DNA of 64,000 bases, taken from NCBI RefSeq assembly GCF_000715075.1, contig NC_134081.1, positions 65,739,653-65,803,652 on the forward strand, in the 5' to 3' direction. Positions 1 through 13,639 of this stretch are shown one piece after another (positions within the stretch are counted from its first letter, which is position 1; every line of letters starts with the position of its first letter). This stretch comes from Nicotiana tabacum. Lineage: Eukaryota; Streptophyta; Magnoliopsida; Solanales; Solanaceae. The notes under the pieces were generated by a model that saw nothing but the letters and a program-made list of their open reading frames with translations, had not been told where the DNA came from and ran no database searches. A program made the position numbers and the translations under genes.

Positions 1-1368
1 AGGTATTTCCTTCATCGCGTTCGTGACTGGGTAAACACATTCGCGTACCTTTGTGATGCCTGAGCATCGTGTTAGTCAGTCAAATCGCGTTCGCATAGAG
101 TTGGGTTGAAGAGTTGGGAGATGAAGGAAATGTCTTTGCGTTTGTGAAGTAATAGCTGCATTCGCGAAGGTCTGGATCTGCTGTGCATCACTTTCGCGAG
201 GTCTATGCATCAAATGCGTAGGGTCTTTTAGTGGCGGTGAGTTTTTGTTCATCACGAACGTGAGAGTCCTTCTGTGTTTGCGAAGAGTATACCTGGAGCA
301 GACCTTTAAGTACTCTATTTCAGACCTTTGAGTTATTTATAATATTTTGAGTTAGGGATCTCGGATATGTGCGATTTTGGGAGCGATTTTTACCACATGG
401 ATTGGGATAAGTGTTTTCAACTCGGTTTGATTATAACGTGTAATTCCATCTTCGTTTTTGGCATTTTATTGATGCTTTCAAAGGAGAAATTTGGGGAGGG
501 GGGGGGTGTAATCTTTCCTAAAGTGATTTTTTGAGTTTTGAACATCGATTCATAGTCGGAACTGAGTGAAATTAGTATAGTTGGACTCATAATTAAATGG
601 ATTGTCGGATTTTATGTGTTTGGTCAGGTTCCGAGGTGCGAGCCCGAGTTTGACTTTTTTGTTGACTTTGAGTAAATGTGTAAAGACTCGACATTTATCA
701 TTTGGGATTATTTCTTTAGGCATTATTTGATGTTTTTCAGTTTCTTTTGGCTAGTTTCGAGCCGTTCGGAGGTTGATACGTGCGGGATGGCGTTTCTAGA
801 GTATTGTTTGGCTTGCTCGGTATTAGATTTTGCTTGTTCGAGGTAAGTAACATATCTAAGCTTGGATTTGAGGGTATTTGACCCTGGGAACTATGTTATA
901 AGAGATGTCTTGGGGTGACGTACATTCTAGGTGACGAGTGTGTGTGCGTGCATCGGGGTAATCATGATTCAAGTTGACTATTAGACTATGACCAGACTTG
1001 TTTTGCTGTTATATCTTGTTCTATCCGTGTAATTCCAACTTGTTAGAGTAATTGACCTGTGATTCATGTTAGAAATAATGTTTAGGCTATGTGCTTATTC
1101 GGTTGAGACCTAATGAGGCTATTTATGTTGTTTAGAGTTATTTTCTCTAACTGTAATTGTATACTCAGTCATGATTCTTCATTTGCATATCATATCTCAG
1201 TCTCCATTCATTATTCACTATTACATCACATGTTATCATTGTTTGGGTTGAGTGATACGAGATTGTGAGCCCTTGAGACTTGAGAGATTGATGATTGAGG
1301 TGGGCCTGAGAGTCGTGTTGTGAGTGTTATTGTGGATCGGGTTGCACGCCGCAGCATGCCATAATGGC
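1..1368 (+). repeat. Right-hand part of a Ty3/gypsy-type LTR
   Basis: No ORF of substance. Positions 1-290 are rich in short CG-containing words such as CGCGTTCGCA and CATTCGCGAAG, the kind of word cluster seen in the U3 part of the other gypsy LTRs in this window. Positions 1335-1357 carry the motif GGATCGGGTTGCACGCCGCA, which recurs at 49974-50067 and 55405-55555 inside other gypsy LTR-related DNA. The LTR start lies outside the window and the right end is lost in the microsatellite that follows. Orientation is inferred from the motif direction. Family assignment is by resemblance only. Confidence 0.5.
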
Positions 1369-3480
<2,112 letters not shown>

Positions 3481-3489
3481 ATTTCCCGC

Positions 3490-6087
3490 CTAGTGTTCAC
3501 CGGAGCCCGACTCGCTGCCCAAACCATCGGGCTGGTATCTCTCTTTGGCCTCGGCCTCATTCCTCTTCAAATATTCAATCTCGGCCGCTAGATTGATCCC
3601 CCGAGCATGAATCCCCTCAAGGTTCTCCCTCCGAAACAACCACTTCACATACTTGGCCTTTGTTATCACATGAGCCTCGGCTACCTCTACATCATTTTTT
3701 GTACTGGGCCAGCATGTCTCGAACTTTGGAGGCCTCGTTCGAAGCCACTTCAAACTTGGACTTTAGCGCGATGTATTCTTGGCCGAGAGCATCGCATTTC
3801 GTGACGGCCGAGTCTAGTTGTGCTTGGAGCTCATCATTCTTCCGAGACCATTTGTCAGCTTTATCCTTCATCACCCGGAGCTGATCCGTGGTTGATGCCA
3901 AATCCTCTTTGGTGGTATCCCGCTCTGAGGCCAGGAGATCCATTTCGCTCCTCAACTCCTCGGCTGAGGCTTTGACCTCGTTCATTGAGGCCCTAAGATG
4001 GTCGATCAGGTCTATATTCTCTTGGACATGCGAGGTTGTGGCGTTAGTAGTTGTGCTTAGCCTCTCGTTATTAATCTCAAACACTCTTACCTTTTCGACC
4101 AGAATGGCATGTTCCCATTTCACCTTCGAGGCCTCCTTTTGAGCTCTTTCCAGCTTGGCTTGGAGGACAGAGTTGTCCTTGAGGGCCTCATTTTTTTCTC
4201 ACTAAGAGCTTTATACATGCCCTTCTACCAGACCTACTCGTTTAGCTCAAACTCAAGATGACCCACCTCCATCCGAGACCGGTGAAAGCTCTCATAATGA
4301 AGCACCAATGCCTGAGGAATAAAAATGTCAAAATTATTAAGTACGCTAAGGAGAAATGAACTCTATAAAGATATAAGGAAAGGGAAACATACCCTGTTTA
4401 GCGCCTGTTGTGCCTTGTTGAAAAGGCTCGGTGCGTCCTCTTCGGTTACCAAGCAATGAAGGTAGCTGGCCATGCCAGTCGGCCCAGATAGCAACTGGTA
4501 TTTGCCGGTACCGTAAACATGATCGTATTCTTACGGTCGGGATTCGTAATCGAGGCGGGGAATTGCTTCACAAGCTCTGGGCTCAGACTCAGCCCGCTTT
4601 ACCCTGACAACACATCCCTTTTCGGGATCTCCAGGTGGCCAAACCCGGAGTAGTCTTCTAGTGCACCGATGTCCATACTTTCAAAACATAGGTTAAGGGC
4701 GTCTTCCATGGCCCATGATACCTTGGTTGGCTTTTCTTTAACGGCCTAAGCCTCATAAAAAAAGGCTTTGTGAGGGACGGTGAATCCAGGACGTTAATAA
4801 CGTCGGTGGTCTCTGTCGCGACTTGAGTAGCCTCTTGAGGGGCAACGACCATAGATTTTTCCTCGGGCTCCCGAGCTGAGGAGGGTTCAGCCTTACGGTC
4901 GCCCCCTCTGGACAAAAAATTCCATTTCATCATACTCGGGGTAGTACGTGAGCCGGTATAGAGAATCGGAGTCCGTGACCATGGTATGAGTAGTTTTATT
5001 GGTACTCTTTCTAACCCTGACCGAGACCCTCTTCTACTTTGTCTCGGCAGGAGAATCCAAAGACCAAAAGACCTCCTATTTCTTCTCTTTTTCTCCTCCT
5101 TCTTCACAACAGCCTCAGCGGCAGGTTGTCCCGAAATGGAAGGTCTTTCAGATGGAGACTTAGTCGAAGTGATGATAGAACAAGAGAAGAATTCAATTAG
5201 GGGAAGAAGGGCACTCACCATGGGAACAAGCCTCCCATTTGCCTTTGGAAATTTTGGTCACTCATGCTCGGGGTATGTCAACTATTTAGAGATACCCTCG
5301 ACCCACTCCTTGAAATGGTGGACTGTGTTGGGGACTCGGGCCACCGCTACATATCAAGAGAGTAAGTGATAAAAAAGAAAAGTGAACTCAAAGAGTTATT
5401 TTGACGACTTAATAGGAAATGAACTTACGAGTCGAGTTCCACTTCTCAGGGAACGACAAGAAATCAGAGGGAATGAGATCTTTGGTCTTAACCTGAACAA
5501 ATTTCCCCTACCAGCCTCGATCCTTATCCTCATCAATGCTCGAGAAGGGAGCCTTCTTTACCCGTCGGGCGAGCTTGATTAACCCCCCTCAGAAGATTCG
5601 GGGGCTATAGACACGGAGTAGATTGTCGATAGTGAACTGGGGCTCCTCGGTGTTGTTGATACAGTGACAGAGGAGAATCATGATTCTCCAAAAGGACGGC
5701 TGGATCTACCCGAGGCAGACTTCGTACCTCTTACAAAAATCGTGGACCACTATGTCCATCGGGCCAAGTGTGAAGGGGCACGTATAAATGCTTAAGTACC
5801 CCTCCACGTGCGTTGTAGTGTCCTCATTAGGACCGGGGATGACTACTCCCTCGCCTTACCCCTTGCAATCCTCCCGGACTGTTCGGAGCATGTCTTTGTT
5901 GATGAAGCAAATATACCTCCTCACCGCGATCCCCTTATTTGGAGGCCTTCTCGAACTTAAAATCATTATCTATAGAACAACCTCTAGGAATAAAATCCTT
6001 AAGAGGAGGTTCCGGGGCCAATGCCAGCGGGGTCACTTCGATATCAATGACTTGGGTAGAAGTTGAAGGAGCGGTATTTTGAGGCAT
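3490..6087 (-). pseudogene. Transposase_28-type plant transposon ORF with long coiled coil, broken
   Basis: The start ATG is at 6087-6085, soon after a minus-strand TATA box, and the frame opens with MPQNTAPSTSTQV. The N-terminal third (about 5900-5400) resembles, from memory, the 'putative gypsy type transposon' domain (Pfam Transposase_28), with the recognisable piece DKDRGW. The middle (about 5200-4660) is rich in K, R, E and P. The C-terminal part (about 4200-3490) is a long heptad-like coiled coil such as SEMDLLASERDTTKEDLAST, then the family-typical LEGIHARG, ending in an acidic Ser/Gly tail (GSESGSGEH). Frames change several times and in-frame stops occur, for example near 5935 and 4240, so it cannot make the full protein. 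In this plant group such ORFs ride in LTR-type repeats and their function is unknown. Assigning it to gag-like versus transposase is uncertain. Confidence 0.6.
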
Positions 6088-6117
6088 ATACTTCGAGGTT
6101 TTTATCATCTTTATCTC

Positions 6118-6275
6118 GGAATATGAAGGTTTGAAGGCAGATATGAAGGTTTGAAGAGGGGTATGAAGATTTGAAGGCCCGACTTGAAGATTGAAAGACG
6201 AAATATGAAGATTTGAAGATTGGAGATGAAGAAATGGAGATGTTAAGAACAATATATGAAGATTTGAAGGTATTA
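6118..6275 (-). repeat. Degenerate short repeat in the leader of the coiled-coil element
   Basis: On the plus strand the word TATGAAGATTTGAAG and close variants recur about eight times, with spacings of roughly 15-30 bp. The repeats sit between the minus-strand TATA box (about 6360) and the ATG (6087), so they would lie in the 5' untranslated leader as CTTCAAATCTTCATA. The repeat is too irregular for a clean unit length. Confidence 0.7.
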
Positions 6276-6352
6276 TGAACACGTAAAAATTTCGGGGGTA
6301 ACTTACGAAGATTTGATTTCGGAAAGTAAAAAAGTGAAAAAATGGAAACCAT

Positions 6353-6364
6353 GGCTTTTATAGG
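6353..6364 (-). promoter_or_regulatory. TATA box of the coiled-coil element
   Basis: On the minus strand the sequence reads CCTATAAAAGCC, a strong plant TATA box. It lies about 270 bp upstream of the ATG at 6087, leaving a leader that contains the GAAGATTTGAAG repeats. No transcript evidence is available, so its use is inferred. Confidence 0.5.
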
Positions 6365-6379
6365 AGGGAAATAATTAAT

Positions 6380-7247
6380 GCGTGACATTTTGCATTCGAT
6401 GCCCACCGAGGAAACTTCTTGCTTGTTAAGGCCAACGGGACAGTAAAACATTATGCTTATTTGTATATCATGGAAATAGTCAGATTGCATGGGACTCTAG
6501 TTTCCATCATCTCAAATCAAGGGGCACATTTCACCACTAATTTTTGGAAGATATTTCAGAATGGTTTGGGTATTCAGGTGATTCTTAGCACAACTTTCTA
6601 TCCACAGACTAAAGGGCAAGAAGAGCCAACATTCAGATGTCATTGTTTGAAGCTCTATATGGTAGGCGGTGTAGATCTCCCATTGGTTGGTTTGAAGTCG
6701 GAGAAGCATAATCGATTGGGCCAAACCTTGTGCATCACACCATGGAAAAGGTCAAGATCATTAAGTAGTGGCTAAAACTGCTCAGAGTCACCAGAAGTCC
6801 TATTCGGATATGTGTGGCAAAGACTTGGATTTCAAAGAAGATGATTCGTGTTCTTGAAAGTTACCCCCATGAAGGGCCTAATGCAATTTGGGAAGAAAGG
6901 GAAATTGACTCCAATGTATATCGAAACGTATAGAATCTTGCAGAGGGTTGGTCAAGTTGCCTATAGGCTCAAGTTACCTTCAAAGATGTCCTTGGTGCAC
7001 CCGATGTTTCATGTGTCTATGTTGAAGAAGGTGGTTGGAGATCCGTCGTTCATCTTCTTGGTGGAGGCTATTGAAGTTAATTAAGAATTGACTTATGAGG
7101 AGATCCCGATTTCCATTCTTGATAGACAAGTACGAAAGTTGAGGAATAAAGAGATTGCCTCCATCAAAGTGCTATGGCGAAACGAACAAGTTGAGGAGGC
7201 CACCTGAGAGGCTGAGGAAGATATGAAGACGATATAACCCCACTTGT
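6380..7247 (+). pseudogene. Ty3/gypsy integrase C-terminal half with chromodomain-like end, broken
   Basis: The first part (6425-6620) carries integrase-core pieces such as EIVRLHGTLVSIIS, FYPQTKGQ and, further on, SPIGWFE in another frame. A deletion and frameshifts then lead to the C-terminal domain at 6848-7084, with FLKVTPMKG, FGKKGKLTP and HPMFHVSMLKK typical of the GPY/F module. After a stop, VLWRNEQVEEAT at about 7170-7205 looks like the short chromodomain end of Tekay/Del-type elements. Everything upstream (gag, PR, RT, RNase H) is missing. Its own PPT and 3' LTR follow, so this is the 3' end of the outermost element of the nest. Confidence 0.8.
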
Positions 7248-7600
7248 TTGTATAACCAAAAATGATTGTATTTAAACGAATACCAAAAGTTTACTTTCTA
7301 TGAGTTATGTTTAAACTTGTACAGTTTATGCTGAGATGCCCCTTTTTGGAAATGTAATGCCTATAATATTACGGTTGGTGTTGCTTTCATATTTATGATA
7401 TGTCGTTATGAATATGTTGTTAGGATTGGTTTTTGTAGCTCTCTGACAGGGTGATAGGTCCAAATACCAGGGAAACTTTGTTGAAATTTCTGGAAATTTG
7501 GGGAGTTAGACATATTTGGAGCTTTTGGTGTGTGAATGAAGAGTTAAGTCATATTAGGTGTCTATGGAGGACTCTAACCCTCATTCGAGGATGCATGATC

Positions 7601-7615
7601 CTAAGAGGGGGAGGA
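7601..7615 (+). other. Polypurine tract of the outer gypsy element
   Basis: CTAAGAGGGGGAGGA lies directly before the LTR start TGTAAGGCCCTG. A decayed palindrome (CATTCGAGGATGCATG, about 7582-7597) precedes it, matching the arrangement in other gypsy copies here. Confidence 0.75.
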
Positions 7616-9464
7616 TGTAAGGCCCTGTAAAAGTTCACCAAAGATTTAAGGTTTTATACTGCCAAAGTCTAGCTAATGTGTTCGAAAGCTTGTACATAGC
7701 TCGCCGCGGTACGAATTTATGGATTTTAAAATGCATCGTGAAGTAGGCAGAATAATTGCAAAAAAGTTAATTCTTCGGTCAATTATGTGGACCGCAGATT
7801 GGTTCCGCTGACCCTAGAACCATCACGTATCGAGTCAGAAGTAACTTAATTTTGACGGTCATTTCACGATGGGTTATGTAGACAACATAGCCATTCCACA
7901 GACTGCATATCCTTCACATAGTCAGCCTTGAAATATTTGGAAGAAGACTTCGTTGTCCAATGCGCAGACTACAGAATTATTCAGCTGGCCATGGATCTGC
8001 CACAGACCTGACCAGACCTAGACCAGATTTGGAGGCTCATTTTGCACTCCATTGTGCGGACCGCATAGCATTTATGCGGCGCATTTTGCGATCGCGGATT
8101 TGACATCAGGATTTATTTTTGGAAATTTCTAACCCGAATTTTATTTTAATAAAAAGTCTTAAGGGCTTATACTAGAGAGAGAATCAGAACATTTTGAAGA
8201 AAGGGGAGAAACTTAGACAGAGAGGGAGAAGATCCATGCGTTTTACTCTTCAATCCCTTACTCTATCTTGGATATTCAAGAGAGATACTCTCAAGGTCTT
8301 TAACTATTTAAGTAAGATTTTATTATTTCATGGCTTATGGGATAATGATCGGAAGCCATAAGCCCTCAATCTCGAATACGGGTGTGTGTGAAGAATGGGT
8401 GTTGTGATTCTTGTAAGTTGGAAGTAAATGATTGGGCATGCATGTGCCAATGGAGGTTGTTGGGAGTTGAAGGAATATTGTAGATTGATTGTTTTCTTGG
8501 AAATGGGTTGCGGGGTTAAGGAATTTCCATTATAGAACCTTGTAGTCAAAATCACATGTTAGGTGTTCGATGAAATACCCAAAAGACCTATATCATGAGA
8601 ATCCTTCTAATAATGGTTCAATTTAATTATGTTGCTATCGATTAAAATGTTTCAAGTAGCGCCACTTCGTAGGGATCCTAAGAAAAGCTTAATTAAGGTA
8701 TGTTGGCTAAATTCCTTCTATAGAATCAGAATCCATGTATCCCTTGTAAATTTCAAGCATGGTTTGTCCAAGCTCCTATTCCTATTGTTCTGAATTGCTT
8801 CCAATGATTGATTTACCCAAATAATTATGTACTCATGTCATGTACCAATTTCTCCGATCATATTATGATCCCCTTTAGGAAAATGTCTCAAGTATGACTG
8901 TTACATCAAATGCTTATGATTTAAATTCATATTTCAAATGCAAATCACTATGCTCCCCTTTTGGAAGAAATTTAGTATGTTTAAGGCTCTTATTATTCAC
9001 ATATTAAAGCTATGATTTTCTAAAGTTTTACATATCATTGTGTTTTATGTCGACCCATGGCAAGTGAAAGTATGAAATATGAAATGTGGCCATTTGTGCC
9101 AAATGATAATGATAATGTATGTCCCAAGGGACAAATGAAAGGAGAAGGATTTTACGAAATGCTTTATATGAAACATATTTGGGTGTATCATTAGTTCACC
9201 GCAGAAGGGTGGATTATAAAGGCCCAATCCCAAAATTACACATGTCGGTGTAGGAGATGATTGAGGGAAAATTTTCTTTTGTATTATGCCAAGACTATTC
9301 CTCTTGTTTGGGATGAATTGATTGCTAGAAAAGACCATGTCGACCCACACAACATTATGGTGAGAGGCCATACCTAATCCGGCGGAGATCGAATGCCATG
9401 TCACACACATGGTGATTTCACATTTCTATGTCAACCTACATACATTGGGGTGAAACGGCCCAGC
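7616..9464 (+). mobile_element. Ty3/gypsy 3' LTR, left part (interrupted)
   Basis: The LTR starts TGTAAGGCCCTG after the PPT. It contains CG-rich words (GGACCGCAGA, GCGGCGCATT, TGCGATCGCGG) at about 7785-8100 and a run of non-coding DNA to 9464, where a minus-strand Sirevirus is inserted. The last five bases, CCAGC (9460-9464), face CTAGC at 25942-25946 on the far side of the insert, a target duplication with one mismatch. The LTR resumes at 25947 and ends at 26712, so the uninterrupted LTR would be about 2.6 kb. No gene lies in this stretch; the small ORFs at 8328-8555 and 9045-9410 look like chance. Confidence 0.8.
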
Positions 9465-10371
9465 TGATAGAATATAAGGGTCCACCAAACTCTATAGAGA
9501 ACCAGGTTCCCTATCAGTTCCACTAGAACACATGCACACTGCAGTAAGTAGATGACAAGAGGATTTTTATGTGGAAAATTCCCAGCTCAACGGGATTAAA
9601 AATTACGACCTACCCTTGTAGGATTTCAACTTCACTACTGAGTAACTTTTAGATTACAACCTCTGCAACCTAGGAATTAATCTCTTAATCCCTCATTAAC
9701 TTGTAATACTCTATTACAAGCTAATTTGTAATAACTCTATTACAAAGACTTTACAACTCGACTAACTCTAGCCAAGACTCTAACACAAAGGCTTAAGGTT
9801 TACAAAGGGTTTCCTACAAAATACTTCTAAACAAGCTAAGTAGGAATTACAATTGAAGAACTATTACAAAGTTACAACTCAACTAAGGACATACAATGAC
9901 TTGCTGTGGGGAACTGGTCTGTAGTAGTGTTGTTCTTTGTTCTTGATGCACTTGAGAATTGATTGCTTGATGATCAATGACCGTGTGAGAGCTTCGATGA
10001 TTTCTCTAAGTGAACACATGATTTGTTTTACCTTCCTTGATGTTAAATTTGCATTTGTGACATCACTAGGATGATGTAAGCAAGGTAGATAAAAGACACT
10101 CCCCATAAAGTTGATTGCTGCACTGTTTCTGCATTGTAGCGTGTGCAGGCAACAACTTTACAACTGGGGCAGTTGACTTGTACAGTTTTCTCGGGAAACG
10201 ATAGTTATCTGTTCCCTCTATTGTTCCTCTGACTCTGAAGAGTCGAAGCATATTCCAAGCTGGAAACTTTCGATCTTAAGGTCTTGAGGATATGTAACTG
10301 GTTCCTTATCTAGTTCGACAGTAAGTTTGTTAGATCATCAAAACATAAAGCAAGATGCTTGTAACCTATCA
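9465..10371 (-). mobile_element. Sirevirus (Ty1/copia) 3' LTR
   Basis: It begins TGATAGAATATAAGGG and ends CTTGTAACCTATCA, with TGATA/TATCA ends, and is about 907 bp. It pairs with the copy at 25033-25941. Positions 9744-10048 are identical to the other LTR, while the flanking parts differ by roughly 7-8%. It carries GAACCAGGTTCC near its left edge. Orientation (minus) is set by the PPT at 10372 and the PBS at 25016. Confidence 0.95.
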
Positions 10372-10386
10372 ATTTTCCCCTTTTTG
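10372..10386 (-). other. Polypurine tract of the Sirevirus
   Basis: On the minus strand the sequence reads AAAAAGGGGGAAAAT and directly abuts the 3' LTR. It lies about 155 bp beyond the stop of the envelope-like frame. Confidence 0.85.
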
Positions 10387-10539
10387 ATGATGACAAACTT
10401 ATAATTTAACATCCCAGAAAAAGACCGCACAGAACCAGACAGTGAACTAGAAAAGCCTTAAGTTTCCCCCTGAGTCTGTATTCCCCTTTAATCAGTGCTC
10501 ATTAATCAATTATGCACATTAATCTTCCCCCTTTTGGAA

Positions 10540-13143
10540 TCATAAAAAGAAGAGCAACAAGTATATATCAAAAAAAAGTCTAGCTTGAGTTAACTCATGC
10601 CATTTGTGTGCACACAATATGACCAAAAACATAGCATAAAGACAAGGCATAGTTAGCAAAAATGGAAAAGCTGGCATTATCATTAATTTGGATTTTTCAA
10701 CAGGAGCAGAGTCAATGTTACTACCACCATCCATAGTTTTGACCAAAAAAAAAAACACCACAAACATCATCATAAAAACTGACACTAAGGGAATAGACTG
10801 ACTAAATACTGGACACTGAAGGGACACTGTGTAGGGAGCACTGGAAGGAGATGGCTTAGAATGGGCTTGGAGGACTAAATCCATTTGAGCATTTACTGAC
10901 ATTTTCTCGTTGATCAGTCTCTCTTTCAGGTCCTCCACTTGTTTCCTGAGCTCAGCATTCTCTTTTGTTAGACGAGCAACCTCTTCTCCTTGAGAACAAC
11001 TGGAACCAGGTGCCTCCTACAACTGACTTAACTGAGTCTCAAGGATATCATTCCTTGTTTTTAGTTTCCTTATCTCCGAGGTAGCACCGTTCTGAGCATT
11101 GATCGGCTGAGATATGGTAGAAGTGCTTCCAACCCCTCCAATTTTCTCGATACACTCACATTCTTCAAGAGTAGCTTTGGAGAAAGTTTGCTTCTTTGTG
11201 CCCACTTTAGCTTGTCCCAGAGGAACCTTGAAGTGCTTAAAGACCTTGGTGAGACGGAACCCATACGGCAGCCCATGATTACCATCTTTAAAGTCTGCCA
11301 CTTTGTTCATGTGCTTAATCATAATCCCAGGCAGATTGATGGTAGTGAAGTTGTCCAGTGCTTCCTTAAAGAACAGATCTGCACGAGAGGTGATAGATCT
11401 TCTCTCAGCTCGAGGTAGCAGTACCTTGTTCACCATCTCAAACAGTAGTTGGTATACAGGAAGGAGGGCATTCTTCTAAACCCGTTCCCCCTACTGAACT
11501 GCTCTGTCCTTTAATATGGCATTTCTGAAATTTTGAGAACAAGATCCATGAACACTAGACAACCCTTCAGCAGACACACCAAGAATGGACCCCAACAAGG
11601 CAGAGTCCATCACCATATCAACTTCATTCACTAACACACATATGTGATCATCATCAACCTTTAAAAGGTCAGCATAGAACCTTTGAACTTCCTCTTCATA
11701 CACCATTGAAGCATCATTTGTGAACAAATGTGTCCACTGTTGGAACTCACATATCTCAACCAGCTGTCTTATACCATCCTCCTCCAAGATATCAGGGGCA
11801 AATGTATGGCCCCATAGCACCTTTTAACTTCTTAGCCTCTATTTCCCAAAACTCCTTAGATCACCCACTCTGGCCTTCTTTGAGGAACCAGGTTCCTCAT
11901 CCGTATTAGCTTTTCTCTTAGCAGACTTGCAAACATTCTTTCCTTTTTCATCAGACTTCATAGACTTTTCACCCAATTCATCCATCACCCTGGTAGCAGA
12001 CTCTTCTACTAACTTATCACCAGATTCTGTCACCACATTTTCACTAGCAACAACATCATCAGACTTGTTTAGACTTTCAGCAGACATAGAAGATCCCCTT
12101 TTAGGCTTGGGGAGACCATGCTTCTGTGAGCGCTTTCTAGTCAAGGAACCAGGTTTCTCTTCTACTTCATCATCCACATTCACAACTAGCGCTGTCTTCT
12201 CGCTCACACCTTTCCCATCTTTCACTAATTTTCTTCTCCTTGACTTAGCTTGGCTGTTCTTAAGTGCAGACTCAAGAGCCTCCTTCCTTTGCAACCTTGT
12301 AGTAGGTCTCTTAGGAGTAGACTCTTGAGTAACCATTGGTCTACGCCTAGTCAAGCTAGCAATTGTCATATCATCAAAATCCTCTTCATTTTCCTAAACT
12401 ACTTCTTCAGAATCAGATTGCATCTCAGGCATAACCACAGACAAAGGCTCAACATCAAAATAAGGGGATGAAGCAGGATCAATACTGACCTGGGGCTCTT
12501 GAGAGGATCCCTGAGTTGTATCCTCTAAGGAGGGATCAAGTCCGTCATTTGGGACCCCAGTAGTATTGTCATGTGCCGATTGTTCAACAGGCACAATCTC
12601 TCTACCCTATTTCATAGTCTTAGACTCTTCCCCCTGAGTCCCAACACCATCATCACCTCCTTCTATAACAACCCTTTCATGAGCTATAGACAGTATGTTC
12701 TCTATTGCCTATTTCTCTTGTACATCCATGGAAAACATAGTAGAGGAAGGAGTGTTACCTATGTACATAAGAGCAGGAGCAGTCTTTGTTGAGTCAAACT
12801 TCTCGGAAGTATCAGTTTGATCTACCTTTGACCCTTTTTTCATAGGCAAACTTGAAATTTCCTAATCTTCTTCTTTGTCAGCAATGCTCTGTTCATCCCC
12901 TTTTTTCAGCGAAGTAGGAGAATGGCTCTGGGCTACAAATCATTTGGGAGTCAAGATTTTGCGACTCCTATGAGAACCAGAACTCGAGTGGGTAGGAGAG
13001 GAGAAAGAATGTGGGGGTGACACTGTCCTAGGGTTTTGGTTAGCAGTGGTGTAGGGTGAGGAGTTTAATATCGGTGTTTCAACAGGTGAGGACTCAATAG
13101 AGATGTCACTTGGAACACTCGAGGTTGTTTGATTTTCGACCAT
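10540..13143 (-). pseudogene. Sirevirus envelope-like ORF, ten premature stops, no frameshift
   Basis: One reading frame runs from the ATG at 13143 (MVENQTTSSVPSDISIES) to a TGA at 10542-10540 beside the PPT, about 868 codons. It sits between RNase H and the 3' LTR, where Sireviruses of the SIRE1 kind carry an envelope-like gene. Visible parts are a Ser/Pro-rich N-terminus; a Lys/Arg/Ser-rich stretch (RRRKLVKDGKG, about 12250); a central domain (about 11820-11200, HGLPYGFRLTKVF) that resembles the plant retroelement env-like family from memory; a coiled coil (ENAELRKQVEDLKERLINEK, about 10960-10900); and two hydrophobic segments near the end (VFMMMFVVFFFLV and LLTMPCLYAMFLVIL). By my count there are eight TAG, one TGA and one TAA in frame: 12940, 12862, 12709, 12607, 12394, 11839, 11824, 11491, 11476 and 11017. 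Membrane function is inferred only from the hydrophobic segments. Confidence 0.75.
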
Positions 13144-13639
13144 GGTGAGAAGAAGAGAAGAGATTTGGCAGTTTGAAGAGAGGCAGGAGAATAGGGTTTT
13201 GAAATTTGATGGGAGGGGTTGTGACAGTGATATATGTATTTATGATGGATGAGGGACCGGTTAAGAAAGGGCAGAAGTTTTGGGAGTCGGGTCGATTATT
13301 AACGGGTGAAACGTTTGTGTTCACAAGATGCAAGGAAAAGAAACCGACGCACTGATGATGTGGCACTTGTTTAACTATTCAAAATTGTGCATGAGAGAAC
13401 AACGAAACTACTAACCTGTGTCAGGAGAACCAGGTTCCCTGACTAATCTTGCATCTGTAAGCTTTGCCCTTTTTACCAGCTCATACTGCATCAACAACCT
13501 ATTTGCTCTGTAATCATCATGCCTGTCTACCTGTAACGGTATAGAGATGAGTTAGACTTTGCCAGAAAACACTTTTTAGCTAATTTTACCTGAACATGTC
13601 TTTCATAGCCAATCATCGAGGGACCAGGTTCTCAGTTCT
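13144..13639. other. Spacer between RNase H and the envelope-like frame
   Basis: About 500 bp with no convincing ORF. It contains one GAACCAGGTTCC palindrome (about 13427-13439), and the RNase H frame may extend a little way into it. Nothing else recognisable. Confidence 0.5.
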
